Positions 1 to 5,890 of a stretch of 6,112 bases of DNA are shown piece after piece. Numbering within the stretch: position 1 is the first letter of the stretch; the number at the start of each line of letters is the position of its first letter. The DNA comes from JBOHPP01 sp050731755 (lineage in GTDB: Bacteria > Methylomirabilota > Methylomirabilia > Rokubacteriales > CSP1-6), in contig JBOHPP010000249.1 in NCBI GenBank assembly GCA_050731755.1, forward strand, positions 1 to 6,112, in the 5' to 3' direction. Under the pieces are notes generated by a model. It saw only the letters and a list, made by a program, of their open reading frames with translations, searched no databases and was not told where the DNA came from. The translations under genes and the position numbers were made by a program.

Positions 1-447
1 GCACATCACGCAGCGATCCTGGTAGAGCAGTGTCTTCGGGCCGACATCCTTCTTGGGGTTCTTCAGCTTTTGATCGACCATGCGCGATTCGGCATAGCCG
101 AACTTGTAACTATAGTCCTGCAGCCAGCACTCGCCCGCCTGATCGCACACCGGGCAATCGAGCGGATGGTTGATGAGGTGAAACTCCATGATCGACTTCC
201 GCGTCTCCAGCACCCGCGGCGTCTCCGTGCTCACCACCATGCCGTCGGCCGCCACCGTGTTGCAGGCGATGGTGGGGCGCGGGGTCTTCTCGATGTCCAC
301 CATGCACAGTCGGCACTGACCGGCGATCGACAGGCCCGGGTGGTAGCAGTAGTGCGGCACCTCGACGCCGGCGGCGCGCGCCGCCTCGATCAGGTTGGTG
401 CCGGGCGCCACCGTGACCTCCTTACCGTTGATCGTCAGCGTCGGCAT
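1..447 (-). CDS. nuoG: NADH-quinone oxidoreductase subunit G, N-terminal part (cut by window edge)
   Basis: This is the first 149 codons of NuoG, the large Fe-S subunit of the NADH-oxidising arm of complex I, which carries electrons from NuoE/F toward NuoB. The N-terminal [2Fe-2S] ferredoxin-like domain (about residues 1-75) has ligands Cys34, Cys45, Cys48 and Cys62. It is followed by the His-Cys [4Fe-4S] motif His94-x3-Cys98-x2-Cys101-x5-Cys107. The last residues seen (RCVMC, Cys146 and Cys149) begin the next ferredoxin-type 4Fe-4S pair. The ATG at 447 is chosen because it lies 4 nt after the nuoF stop and gives the family's usual start (MPTLTINGKEV). No strong ribosome site is visible, so translation is probably coupled to nuoF. 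The frame is open to position 1, so the rest of the protein, including the molybdopterin-oxidoreductase-like domain, lies outside. HoxU or an NADH-linked formate dehydrogenase subunit is the alternative, but the nuoA-F context makes NuoG much more likely. Confidence 0.96.
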   Translation of the reverse strand, partial: MPTLTINGKEVTVAPGTNLIEAARAAGVEVPHYCYHPGLSIAGQCRLCMVDIEKTPRPTIACNTVAADGMVVSTETPRVLETRKSIMEFHLINHPLDCPVCDQAGECWLQDYSYKFGYAESRMVDQKLKNPKKDVGPKTLLYQDRCVMC

Positions 448-451
448 GGAC

Positions 452-1678
452 TCATCGCGGGATCAGGGCCTCGAACTCGTCGCGGAACTTTTCGATGTAG
501 GAGATGTAGGGCCCCACCGCGCCGTCGTAGAACGCGCAAATGGTCGTCCCCACCCCCCGCCGCGACACGTCGAGGATGGTGTCGAGGTCCTCCTTGCGGC
601 CCCGCCCCTCCACGATGCGGCGAGTCATCTTGTGGATCCACCCCGTGGATTCCCGGCAGGGTGTGCACTGCCCGCAGCTCTCGTGGTCGTAGAAGCGGGC
701 GACCACCATGAGGGCTTCGGGAATGGAGACCGTCTCATCCATCACGATAACGCCGGCTGACCCGGCCATGGTGCCGGCGTTCCGGAGCCCGTCGACGTCC
801 ATGGTGACGTCGATCTCGTCGGCCCTCAGGATGGCCGCCGACGACCCGCCGGGCACCACGGCCTTCAGCCGGCCGTTGCCGGTCACCCCGCCGGCCTGGT
901 CCTCGATGAGCTGGCGCAGCGTGATCGCCACCGAGGCCTCGTAGACGCCGGGGCGCTTGACCCGGCCGGACACCGAGTACATCCGGGTGCCCCCCTGGGT
1001 TTTTGTTCCCAGACCGGCGAACCACTCGGCCCCGCGATTGATGATGTGCGGAAGGTGCGCGATGGTCTCGACATTGTTGACGATCGTCGGTTGCCCGAAC
1101 GCGCCCTTGATGGCGGGGAACGGCGGCTTGATCTTCGGCCAGCCCTTCTTGCCCTCGAGGGAAGACAGCAGCCCGGTCTCCTCGCCGCAGATGTAGGCGC
1201 CGGCGCCGCGGTGAACGACGACGTCGAGTCCGCGGCCCAGGTACCCGGCCTCGACGGCCTCCTGCACCGCCCCCGAGAACCGTCGCCACGGCTGCACGTA
1301 CTCACCACGGATGTACACGAAGGCCTTGTCCGAGCGGATGGCCCGGGCCGCGATGAGCATGCCTTCGATGAGGGCGTGGGGATCCCGTTCGAGCAGGTAG
1401 CGGTCTTTGAACGTCCCCGGCTCGCCTTCGTCGGCGTTGATCACGAGGTACACGGGGCCCGCGTGGTTCTTGGGGATGAACGACCACTTCGTCCCCGTCG
1501 GGAAGCCGGCGCCGCCCAGGCCGCGGAGGTTCGACCGCTTGACCTCCTCGGTGATGGCGGCCGGCTCCATCGTCTGGGCGTTGGCCCAGGCGGCGTAGCC
1601 GCCGGTCTCGCGATACGCCTTCAGCGTGTGGGAGTCGGCGCGATCGAAGTTGCGGGTAAGCAGCCGCTCGCCGCTCAC
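452..1678 (-). CDS. nuoF: NADH-quinone oxidoreductase subunit F (FMN and NADH-binding, 51 kDa-type)
   Basis: NuoF binds NADH and FMN and holds the N3 [4Fe-4S] cluster, the entry point of electrons into complex I on the cytoplasmic side. The protein is 408 residues. The glycine-rich FMN/NADH loop is at residues 53-65 (GLGGAGFPTGTKW), NADEGEPGTFKDR at 81-93, and GAGAYICGEET at 158-168. The soluble ligand-binding (SLBB-like) region runs through about 230-315. The cluster ligands are Cys335, Cys338 and Cys341 (ESCGQCTPCR) plus Cys381. The start is the GTG at 1678, whose GTGA overlaps the nuoE stop. The frame stays open further upstream to 1903, but that stretch lies inside nuoE and has no family resemblance. 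The protein begins right at the conserved LLTRNF segment, so it is some 30 residues shorter than the E. coli or Thermus proteins. Arg is replaced by Leu in the usual GRGGAGF loop. HoxF or FdsB are alternatives excluded by context. Confidence 0.97.
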   Translation of the reverse strand: MSGERLLTRNFDRADSHTLKAYRETGGYAAWANAQTMEPAAITEEVKRSNLRGLGGAGFPTGTKWSFIPKNHAGPVYLVINADEGEPGTFKDRYLLERDPHALIEGMLIAARAIRSDKAFVYIRGEYVQPWRRFSGAVQEAVEAGYLGRGLDVVVHRGAGAYICGEETGLLSSLEGKKGWPKIKPPFPAIKGAFGQPTIVNNVETIAHLPHIINRGAEWFAGLGTKTQGGTRMYSVSGRVKRPGVYEASVAITLRQLIEDQAGGVTGNGRLKAVVPGGSSAAILRADEIDVTMDVDGLRNAGTMAGSAGVIVMDETVSIPEALMVVARFYDHESCGQCTPCRESTGWIHKMTRRIVEGRGRKEDLDTILDVSRRGVGTTICAFYDGAVGPYISYIEKFRDEFEALIPR

Positions 1679-2157
1679 CGCAACAGTTCCAGAATACGGT
1701 CGACCTTCTCCGGCGTGAGGTCGAACTCGTAGCGATCGTCGACCTGCATCATGGGAGCGTGTTCGCAGGCGCACAGGCACTCGACGCTGAGCAGGGTCAC
1801 CCGGCCGTCGGGGGTCGTCTCTCCCACCTCGACGCTGAGCCGCCGCTTGACGTGGTCCAGGATGCGCGGCGCCCCGGCCAGATGGCAGGACAGGTTGTGG
1901 CACACGGCGACAACGTGGCGCCCCTTGGGCTCCCGGAAATAGAGCGTATAGAAGGTGACCACCTCGTGGACGTGGGCCGGGCTCAGATCGAAGAGGCCGG
2001 CCACGTACTCCTCCACCTCCAGCGAAACGTGGCCGAAGGTGTCCTGGGCCATGTGGAGCACGGGCAGGAGGGCCGCCCGCCGCTCGGGGTACAGCGCTTG
2101 CAGGCGGCGGATTTCGGCCAGTTGCTCGGCGGAGAAGGCGATGCGAGTCGTGCTCAT
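1675..2157 (-). CDS. nuoE: NADH-quinone oxidoreductase subunit E (24 kDa-type, thioredoxin-like [2Fe-2S])
   Basis: NuoE is the small partner of NuoF in the NADH dehydrogenase module and carries the off-pathway N1a [2Fe-2S] cluster. It has 160 residues, normal for the family. The N-terminal helical region (about 1-75) contains the typical segment ending VVTFYTLY. The thioredoxin-like fold follows with ligands Cys86-x4-Cys91 (CHNLSC) and Cys127-x3-Cys131 (CLCAC), then APMMQVDD. The residue between the second pair, Cys129, is usually Gly in this family, so there is one extra thiol next to the cluster. The ATG at 2157 overlaps the nuoD stop by ATGA, and the stop overlaps the nuoF GTG. No clear Shine-Dalgarno sequence precedes it, so it is likely made by reinitiation after nuoD. 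The neighbours identify it as the complex I subunit rather than HoxE or an electron-bifurcating hydrogenase subunit. Confidence 0.97.
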   Translation of the reverse strand: MSTTRIAFSAEQLAEIRRLQALYPERRAALLPVLHMAQDTFGHVSLEVEEYVAGLFDLSPAHVHEVVTFYTLYFREPKGRHVVAVCHNLSCHLAGAPRILDHVKRRLSVEVGETTPDGRVTLLSVECLCACEHAPMMQVDDRYEFDLTPEKVDRILELLR

Positions 2158-3536
2158 CGATCCAGTTCGCCGCCGATCATATTGACGGAGCCGAAGGTGG
2201 GGATGAGGTCGGCCACCATCTCGCCCTCCACCATGCGGTGAAGCGCGGCCATGGGGGGCAGGCAGGGGGGGCGGCAGCGCACCCGGTAGGGCCGGTCGCC
2301 GCCGTCGGAGACCACGTAGAATCCCAGCTCGCCGTTGGCCCCCTCCACCGCGAAGTACGCCTCGCCGCGGGGCGGACGGATGCCGTAGCCATCCATGATC
2401 AACATGAAGTGATTCATCAGGCCCTCGATGGAGCCGTAGGCGGTCTCCTTCGGGGGCAGCACCACCCGCTTGTCGGGCGCGTTGACGCGCGCGTGGGCAG
2501 GCCGCTCCGAGCCGCGCAGGTTGGGCGACAGCGTGATGGGCAGCAGGAGCAGCCCTTCGGTCTTGCCCTGCTTGCCCTGGTCGACGTAGGTGGCCGCGTC
2601 CAGGGGTCGCCCCTGGAAGTCCACGTTGATGGGCCCACCCGGGCTCTCGGCCAGGGCCTGCTCGGCGATCCGCATCGACTGCTCCATCTCCGCCATACGC
2701 ACGAGGTACCGGGCGTAGTTGTCGCCTGCCGTCTGCGTCGGCACCTCGAAGTCCATCCGGTCGTAGACGTCGTAGGGCTGGGCCCGGCGCACGTCATAGG
2801 ACACGCCGACGGCGCGCAGCAGGGGGCCGGTGATCGCGTAGCCGATCGTCTCTTCCCGGCTCAGCGCTCCCACTCCCACCAAGCGGTCCATGAAGATCCG
2901 GTTGCCGGTGAGCAGCCGGTGGACCTCCTCCAGCACCTCGCGCACCTGCTTGAAGGCGGCGCGCATCCGCTCTTCGAAACCGGCGGGCAGGTCGGCCTTC
3001 AGGCCACCCACGCGACCATAGGAGATGGTCAGGCGCGCGCCGGTCACGTCCTCCACCAGCTCCCACAGGAACTCGCGGGCCTTGATCATGTAGAGGAAGA
3101 CGGTGAAGGCCCCCAGCTCCATGGTCGAGGCCCCGATGCAGGTGAGGTGGTCGCAGATGCGGGAGATCTCGGCCATGATCACGCGGATGTACTGACAGCG
3201 CTCGGTCACCTGGATCCCCAGCAGCTTTTCCACCGCCGCGCAGTAGCCGAAGTTGTTGATGAGGGGGGACACGTAGTTCAGCCGGTCGGTGAAGGGGATG
3301 GCGTTGTTCCAGCCGCCCCGCTCGCACTCCTTCTCGAACGCGCGGTGCAGGTAGCCGATCTCCACGTCGGCGTTGACGATCACCTCGCCGTCCAACTCGG
3401 TGACGATGCGGATAATGCCGTGCATGGCCGGATGAGCCGGGCCCACGCCCACGTGGATGTTCTGGCTGCCGGCCCCGGTCCCCGCCCCTTCGCCGAGCAT
3501 GAACTCGCGCGTCGTCGTCGGCCGCTCGGAGGGCAT
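2154..3536 (-). CDS. nuoD: NADH-quinone oxidoreductase subunit D (49 kDa-type quinone-site subunit, divergent form)
   Basis: NuoD forms most of the quinone pocket with NuoB, at the base of the peripheral arm; it descends from the NiFe-hydrogenase large subunit. The 460-residue protein shows GPAHPAMHG at 32-40 (canonical GPQHPSTHG), EIGYLHRAFEK at 59-69, RLNY at 85-88, RVGGLKADLP at 175-184, ELGFYVVSDGGDRPYRVR at 403-420 and the typical C-terminal end GGELDR. By alignment from memory with Thermus Nqo4, quinone-site His38 and Tyr87 are kept (His39, Tyr88), but Asp139 is Glu140 here. About 50 extra residues (roughly 306-358) sit between GGPIN and LPPKE. The start is ATG 3536, which shares one base with the nuoC stop (TGATG) and has AAGG four bases upstream. 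ATG 3500 (residue 13) is possible but has no ribosome site. The frame extends to 3674 only inside nuoC. NuoC and NuoD are separate here, not fused as in E. coli. Confidence 0.96.
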   Translation of the reverse strand: MPSERPTTTREFMLGEGAGTGAGSQNIHVGVGPAHPAMHGIIRIVTELDGEVIVNADVEIGYLHRAFEKECERGGWNNAIPFTDRLNYVSPLINNFGYCAAVEKLLGIQVTERCQYIRVIMAEISRICDHLTCIGASTMELGAFTVFLYMIKAREFLWELVEDVTGARLTISYGRVGGLKADLPAGFEERMRAAFKQVREVLEEVHRLLTGNRIFMDRLVGVGALSREETIGYAITGPLLRAVGVSYDVRRAQPYDVYDRMDFEVPTQTAGDNYARYLVRMAEMEQSMRIAEQALAESPGGPINVDFQGRPLDAATYVDQGKQGKTEGLLLLPITLSPNLRGSERPAHARVNAPDKRVVLPPKETAYGSIEGLMNHFMLIMDGYGIRPPRGEAYFAVEGANGELGFYVVSDGGDRPYRVRCRPPCLPPMAALHRMVEGEMVADLIPTFGSVNMIGGELDR

Positions 3537-4033
3537 CAGACCTTGGGCCCGATCAGGGGCTGGCGCCGGTTGATGGGGTAATCCTTGCGCAGGGGGCGGC
3601 CCGTGAACTCTTCGTACATGAGGAGCCGGCGCAGATCGGGATGCCCTTCGAACCGGATGCCGAACATGTCCCACACCTCGCGCTCGAACCAGTTGGCGAT
3701 GGGCCAGAGGGCGACGGCCGTCGGCACCGTTGCGTCGTCCTCGCCGACCGGCACCTTGAGGCGGAGGCGGTGGTTGTGGCCCAACGAATAGAGGTGGTAG
3801 ACGACCTCGAAGCGCGGCCCGTCCTCCCGCCCCGGATACGCGCGGTAGTCGACGGCGGTGAGGTCCATCAGCACCTCGAAGGCCAGGCGCGGGTCGTCGC
3901 GACAGAAGCGAAGGACGTCGGGCAGCGCGCCCCGGGCCACCACCGCCGTGTGGTCACCGCAATGCGCGTGGGTCTCGAGGATGCCTCGGTCGAAACGCTC
4001 GCCGAGCAGGCTGAGGATCGCCCCGCCGTCCAC
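3536..4033 (-). CDS. nuoC: NADH-quinone oxidoreductase subunit C (30 kDa-type)
   Basis: NuoC is a cofactor-free structural subunit of the complex I peripheral arm that packs against NuoD. The 165-residue product is a minimal version of the family. The N-terminal alpha/beta region (about 1-105) includes DLTAVDY at 57-63 and the FEVVYHLYSL strand at 75-84. The family signature runs from Glu117 to Pro153, with EREVWDMFGI (117-126), GHPDLRRLLM (130-139) and RPLRKDYP (146-153). The start is GTG 4033, which directly follows the nuoB TAG with no gap and has AGAGG six bases upstream. The stop shares one base with the nuoD ATG. The C-terminal tail ends soon after the conserved RRQP segment, with no NuoD fusion. 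Confidence 0.97.
   Translation of the reverse strand: MDGGAILSLLGERFDRGILETHAHCGDHTAVVARGALPDVLRFCRDDPRLAFEVLMDLTAVDYRAYPGREDGPRFEVVYHLYSLGHNHRLRLKVPVGEDDATVPTAVALWPIANWFEREVWDMFGIRFEGHPDLRRLLMYEEFTGRPLRKDYPINRRQPLIGPKV
3541..3544 (-). promoter_or_regulatory. Weak ribosome binding site of nuoD
   Basis: AAGG on the minus strand, four bases before ATG 3536 and inside the last codons of nuoC. The spacing is short, so coupling through the TGATG stop/start is likely the main route. It still favours ATG 3536 over the downstream ATG 3500. Confidence 0.45.
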
Positions 4034-4492
4034 CTAGAACCTCTGCGCGCCGGCGGCGATCTTCTCCTGGAGCTTCATCAATCCATCGATGACGCTCTCG
4101 GGCCGGGGCGGGCAGCCGGGAATGTACACGTCGACGGGGATGATGGTGTCGATCCCCTGCACCGTCGCGTAGTTGTCGTAAAAGCCGCCGGTGCAGGTGC
4201 AGACGCCGAAGGCCACCACCCACTTGGGCTCGGTCATCTGGTCGTACACGCGCTTGAGCACCGGCGCCATCTTGTGGCTGATGGTCCCCACCACGAAGAG
4301 CACATCAGCCTGCCGGGGCGAGAAACGGGGCAGTCCGGCACCGAATCGATCGATGTCGTAATGCGAGCACGCCGTGGCCATGTACTCCATGCCGCAACAG
4401 GCGGTCACGAACGGGTACTGGAAGATGGAGTACTTGCGGGCCCAGCCGATGGCCTCGTCGAGCTTCGAGGTGAAGAAGCTCCCTACTCCCAC
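4034..4492 (-). CDS. nuoB: NADH-quinone oxidoreductase subunit B (PSST-type, N2 cluster)
   Basis: NuoB holds the terminal [4Fe-4S] cluster N2, which reduces quinone at the NuoB/NuoD interface. The 152-residue protein has the tandem-cysteine ligands Cys32-Cys33 (ACCGME), Cys98 (FGVC) and Cys127 (PGCPPRPE). The linking segment ISHKMAPVLKRVYDQM (71-86) and YATVQGIDTIIPVDVYIPG (108-126) are typical. Cys100, two residues after the N2 ligand Cys98, lies where most NuoB proteins have Asn, Ser or Gly. The start is GTG 4492, inside the end of nuoA (10 nt overlap). It is backed by AGGGGG with a 6-nt spacer. The open frame continues to 4711 only as a shadow of nuoA. The protein starts about 13 residues later than Thermus Nqo6, so the N-terminal tail is short. 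Ferredoxin-like NiFe-hydrogenase small subunits are distant relatives, but the operon makes the call firm. Confidence 0.97.
   Translation of the reverse strand: MGVGSFFTSKLDEAIGWARKYSIFQYPFVTACCGMEYMATACSHYDIDRFGAGLPRFSPRQADVLFVVGTISHKMAPVLKRVYDQMTEPKWVVAFGVCTCTGGFYDNYATVQGIDTIIPVDVYIPGCPPRPESVIDGLMKLQEKIAAGAQRF
4040..4044 (-). promoter_or_regulatory. Ribosome binding site of nuoC
   Basis: AGAGG on the minus strand overlaps the last sense codons of nuoB and is separated from GTG 4033 by TTCTAG, which contains the nuoB stop. It fixes the non-ATG start of nuoC. Confidence 0.7.
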
Positions 4493-4836
4493 TCCAGACC
4501 CCCTTTGCGCCAGATATAGAGGAAGCCCAGCATCAGGATGCCGATGAAGATCATCATCTCGATGAAGCCGAACCAGCCCAGCCGGCGGTAGAGCATGGCC
4601 CAGGGCCAGACGAACAGCAGCTCGATGTCGATCAGGATGAAGAGGATGGCGATCGTCGAAAACTTGATGGCGAAGCGGCCCTCGGCGATCTGCAGCGGAT
4701 CCTTGCCGCATTCGAAGGACTCGACCTTGACGGGCGTGAGCCGCCGCGGCGCCAGCAGCCGCGGCAGGCCCAGCAGGGCGCCGGCCACCAGGGCCGCGAA
4801 GGCGAAGACCATGAGAATGGTCGCGTACTCCGTCAT
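4483..4836 (-). CDS. nuoA: NADH-quinone oxidoreductase subunit A (membrane subunit)
   Basis: NuoA is a small inner-membrane subunit at the junction of the peripheral and membrane arms. The 117-residue protein has three hydrophobic segments at about 5-27, 61-82 and 88-108. The conserved loop after the first helix includes FECGKDP (41-47) and RFAIKF (54-59). The second helix carries the conserved acidic pair Asp70 and Glu72 within ILFILIDIELLF, matching the essential Asp79/Glu81 of E. coli as I recall them. ATG 4836 gives the usual start MTEYATIL. It overlaps the lipA stop as ATGA and has no Shine-Dalgarno sequence, so translation probably depends on ribosomes finishing lipA. The frame runs upstream to 4905, but that part is antigenic to nothing known and lies inside lipA. 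The end overlaps the nuoB start by 10 nt. Confidence 0.97.
   Translation of the reverse strand: MTEYATILMVFAFAALVAGALLGLPRLLAPRRLTPVKVESFECGKDPLQIAEGRFAIKFSTIAILFILIDIELLFVWPWAMLYRRLGWFGFIEMMIFIGILMLGFLYIWRKGGLEWE
4499..4504 (-). promoter_or_regulatory. Ribosome binding site of nuoB
   Basis: AGGGGG on the minus strand lies inside the 3' end of nuoA, with a 6-nt spacer (TCTGGA) before GTG 4492. It supports the GTG start and the 10-nt overlap with nuoA, and rules out a start in the long upstream open frame. Confidence 0.7.
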
Positions 4837-5837
4837 GGTGTAGCGGGGGCCGCGAGCCCGGCTTGAACCGTGGGTGGCCTGTTCGAGGTGGGCTGGGCTC
4901 CGCACGCCTGGTCGACCATGATCGCGCTCGCCGATGCGGTTTGTCTCTTGGCGTGGTACGAGCTGCGCACCAGGGGCCCGGCCTCGACGTGGGCGAAGCC
5001 GAGCTGCCGTCCCACCCGCGCCAGGTCGGCGAACTCGTCGGGATGGTAGTACTTCACCACCGGCAGGTGTTGCGGCGACGGTCGCAGGTACTGGCCCAGC
5101 GTCAGGATCGCGACGTCCGCGTCACGGAGGTCGCGCATGGTGGCGACGAGCTCCTCGCCGGTCTCCCCCAACCCGAGGATCAGTCCGGACTTCGTGGTGA
5201 GCCCGGGAGCCCAGGCTCGGGCCCGGCGGAGCAACTCCAGCGCGCGGTCGTAACGTCCGCCGTGCCGGGCCACCTTGTAGAGGCGGGGCACCGTCTCGGT
5301 GTTGTGGTTGAGCACGGGGGGACTCGCGTCGATGACGGCACGGAGCGCGTCGGCCTGCCCCTGGAAGTCGGGAATCAGGGCCTCCACCCGGCACGCCGGC
5401 GCCAGGCGCCGCACCGCTCGGATGGTGGCCGCCCAGTGGGTCGCGCCGCCGTCGGCGAGGTCGTCACGGTTGACGGAGGTGATCACGACGTAATCGAGAC
5501 CGAGCGCGGCGACGGCGTGGCCGATACGCTCGGGCTCCTCCCGGTCCTCCCACGACGGCCGGCCATGGGCCACCGCACAGTACCCACAGTTGCGGGTGCA
5601 CACATCGCCCAGGATCATGAAGGTGGCGGCCCGGTGCTCCCAGCACTCCCCGATGTTCGGGCAGTGGGCCTCCTCGCACACGGTGTGGAGCTTCAGGTCC
5701 CGCATCAGGTGGCGCAGCCGGACGTAGGTCGGTCCTCCGGGCGCCTTTACCTTGAGCCAGGGCGGCTTGCGCTCCGGGGGGGGGGACTCGGCGCGCCGGC
5801 TCGTGAGCTGAACCAGAGGGACGGGAGGGGCTGCCAT
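4833..5837 (-). CDS. lipA: Lipoyl synthase (radical SAM)
   Basis: LipA inserts two sulfurs into octanoyl groups on lipoyl domains of 2-oxoacid dehydrogenases and the glycine cleavage H protein, in the cytoplasm. The 334-residue product has the auxiliary cluster motif Cys54-x4-Cys59-x5-Cys65 (CEEAHCPNIGEC), the radical SAM motif Cys80-x3-Cys84-x2-Cys87 (CTRNCGYC), TSVNRDDLADGGA (120-132), NHNTETVPRLY (177-187), TKSGLILGLGE (215-225) and the RSSYHA end motif (291-296), whose serine is the fourth auxiliary-cluster ligand. The core is complete. About 38 residues follow RSSYHA, rich in Ala, Pro, Thr and Ser, longer than the short tail of E. coli LipA. ATG 5837 is the best start but lacks a good ribosome site. 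TTG 5894, overlapping the upstream stop, is in frame and would add 19 residues. A run of ten C in codons 18-21 is a frameshift-prone spot. The stop overlaps nuoA. No lipB is seen in the window. Confidence 0.97.
   Translation of the reverse strand: MAAPPVPLVQLTSRRAESPPPERKPPWLKVKAPGGPTYVRLRHLMRDLKLHTVCEEAHCPNIGECWEHRAATFMILGDVCTRNCGYCAVAHGRPSWEDREEPERIGHAVAALGLDYVVITSVNRDDLADGGATHWAATIRAVRRLAPACRVEALIPDFQGQADALRAVIDASPPVLNHNTETVPRLYKVARHGGRYDRALELLRRARAWAPGLTTKSGLILGLGETGEELVATMRDLRDADVAILTLGQYLRPSPQHLPVVKYYHPDEFADLARVGRQLGFAHVEAGPLVRSSYHAKRQTASASAIMVDQACGAQPTSNRPPTVQAGLAAPATP
5776..5785 (-). repeat. Ten-base C tract (G10 on plus strand) inside lipA
   Basis: On the lipA coding strand ten consecutive C bases encode Ser18-Pro19-Pro20-Pro21, just before the conserved part of the protein. 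A gain or loss of one base would shift the frame before any catalytic motif. The reading frame as given is intact. This may be chance in GC-rich DNA coding a proline-rich linker, a slippage site, or a region prone to read error. Confidence 0.9.
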
Positions 5838-5890
5838 GGCGCGAAGATAGCCGCTTGCCGCGGGACGGGGTAGAGAATCTCCCCCTTTTT

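Noticed and set aside
370..385. Perfect 16-bp palindrome GGCGGCGCGCGCCGCC inside nuoG
   Set aside because: It encodes the Ala-Ala-Arg-Ala-Ala run; such GC palindromes arise easily from these codons in GC-rich DNA, and no second copy was noticed.
70..760. Plus-strand open frames opposite nuoG and the nuoF end
   Set aside because: Arg/Gly/Pro-rich shadow translations overlapping firm minus-strand genes.
1679..1903. Possible 75-residue N-terminal extension of NuoF
   Set aside because: Lies wholly inside nuoE in another frame. The product is Arg/Pro-rich and unlike any NuoF, and the GTGA overlap start explains the gene better.
452..2157. NuoE/F/G as subunits of a bidirectional hydrogenase or NAD-linked formate dehydrogenase
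   Set aside because: The genes follow nuoA-B-C-D with overlapping ends, and there is no hydrogenase or formate dehydrogenase catalytic gene in the window.
2238..3581. Long plus-strand open frame of 447 codons opposite nuoD
   Set aside because: It is antisense to a certain gene. The product is rich in His, Gly, Val and Asp without motifs, as expected for the reverse frame of GC-rich coding DNA.
3641..4519. Plus-strand open frame opposite nuoB and nuoC
   Set aside because: It spans the junction of two real genes on the other strand and has no recognisable protein features.
4493..4711. Possible N-terminal extension of NuoB
   Set aside because: The extra 73 residues are an out-of-frame reading of nuoA. 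A good ribosome site marks GTG 4492.
4863..5873. Plus-strand open frame of 336 codons opposite lipA
   Set aside because: Mirror of the lipA codon pattern with no domain or ribosome site; lipA itself is unambiguous.
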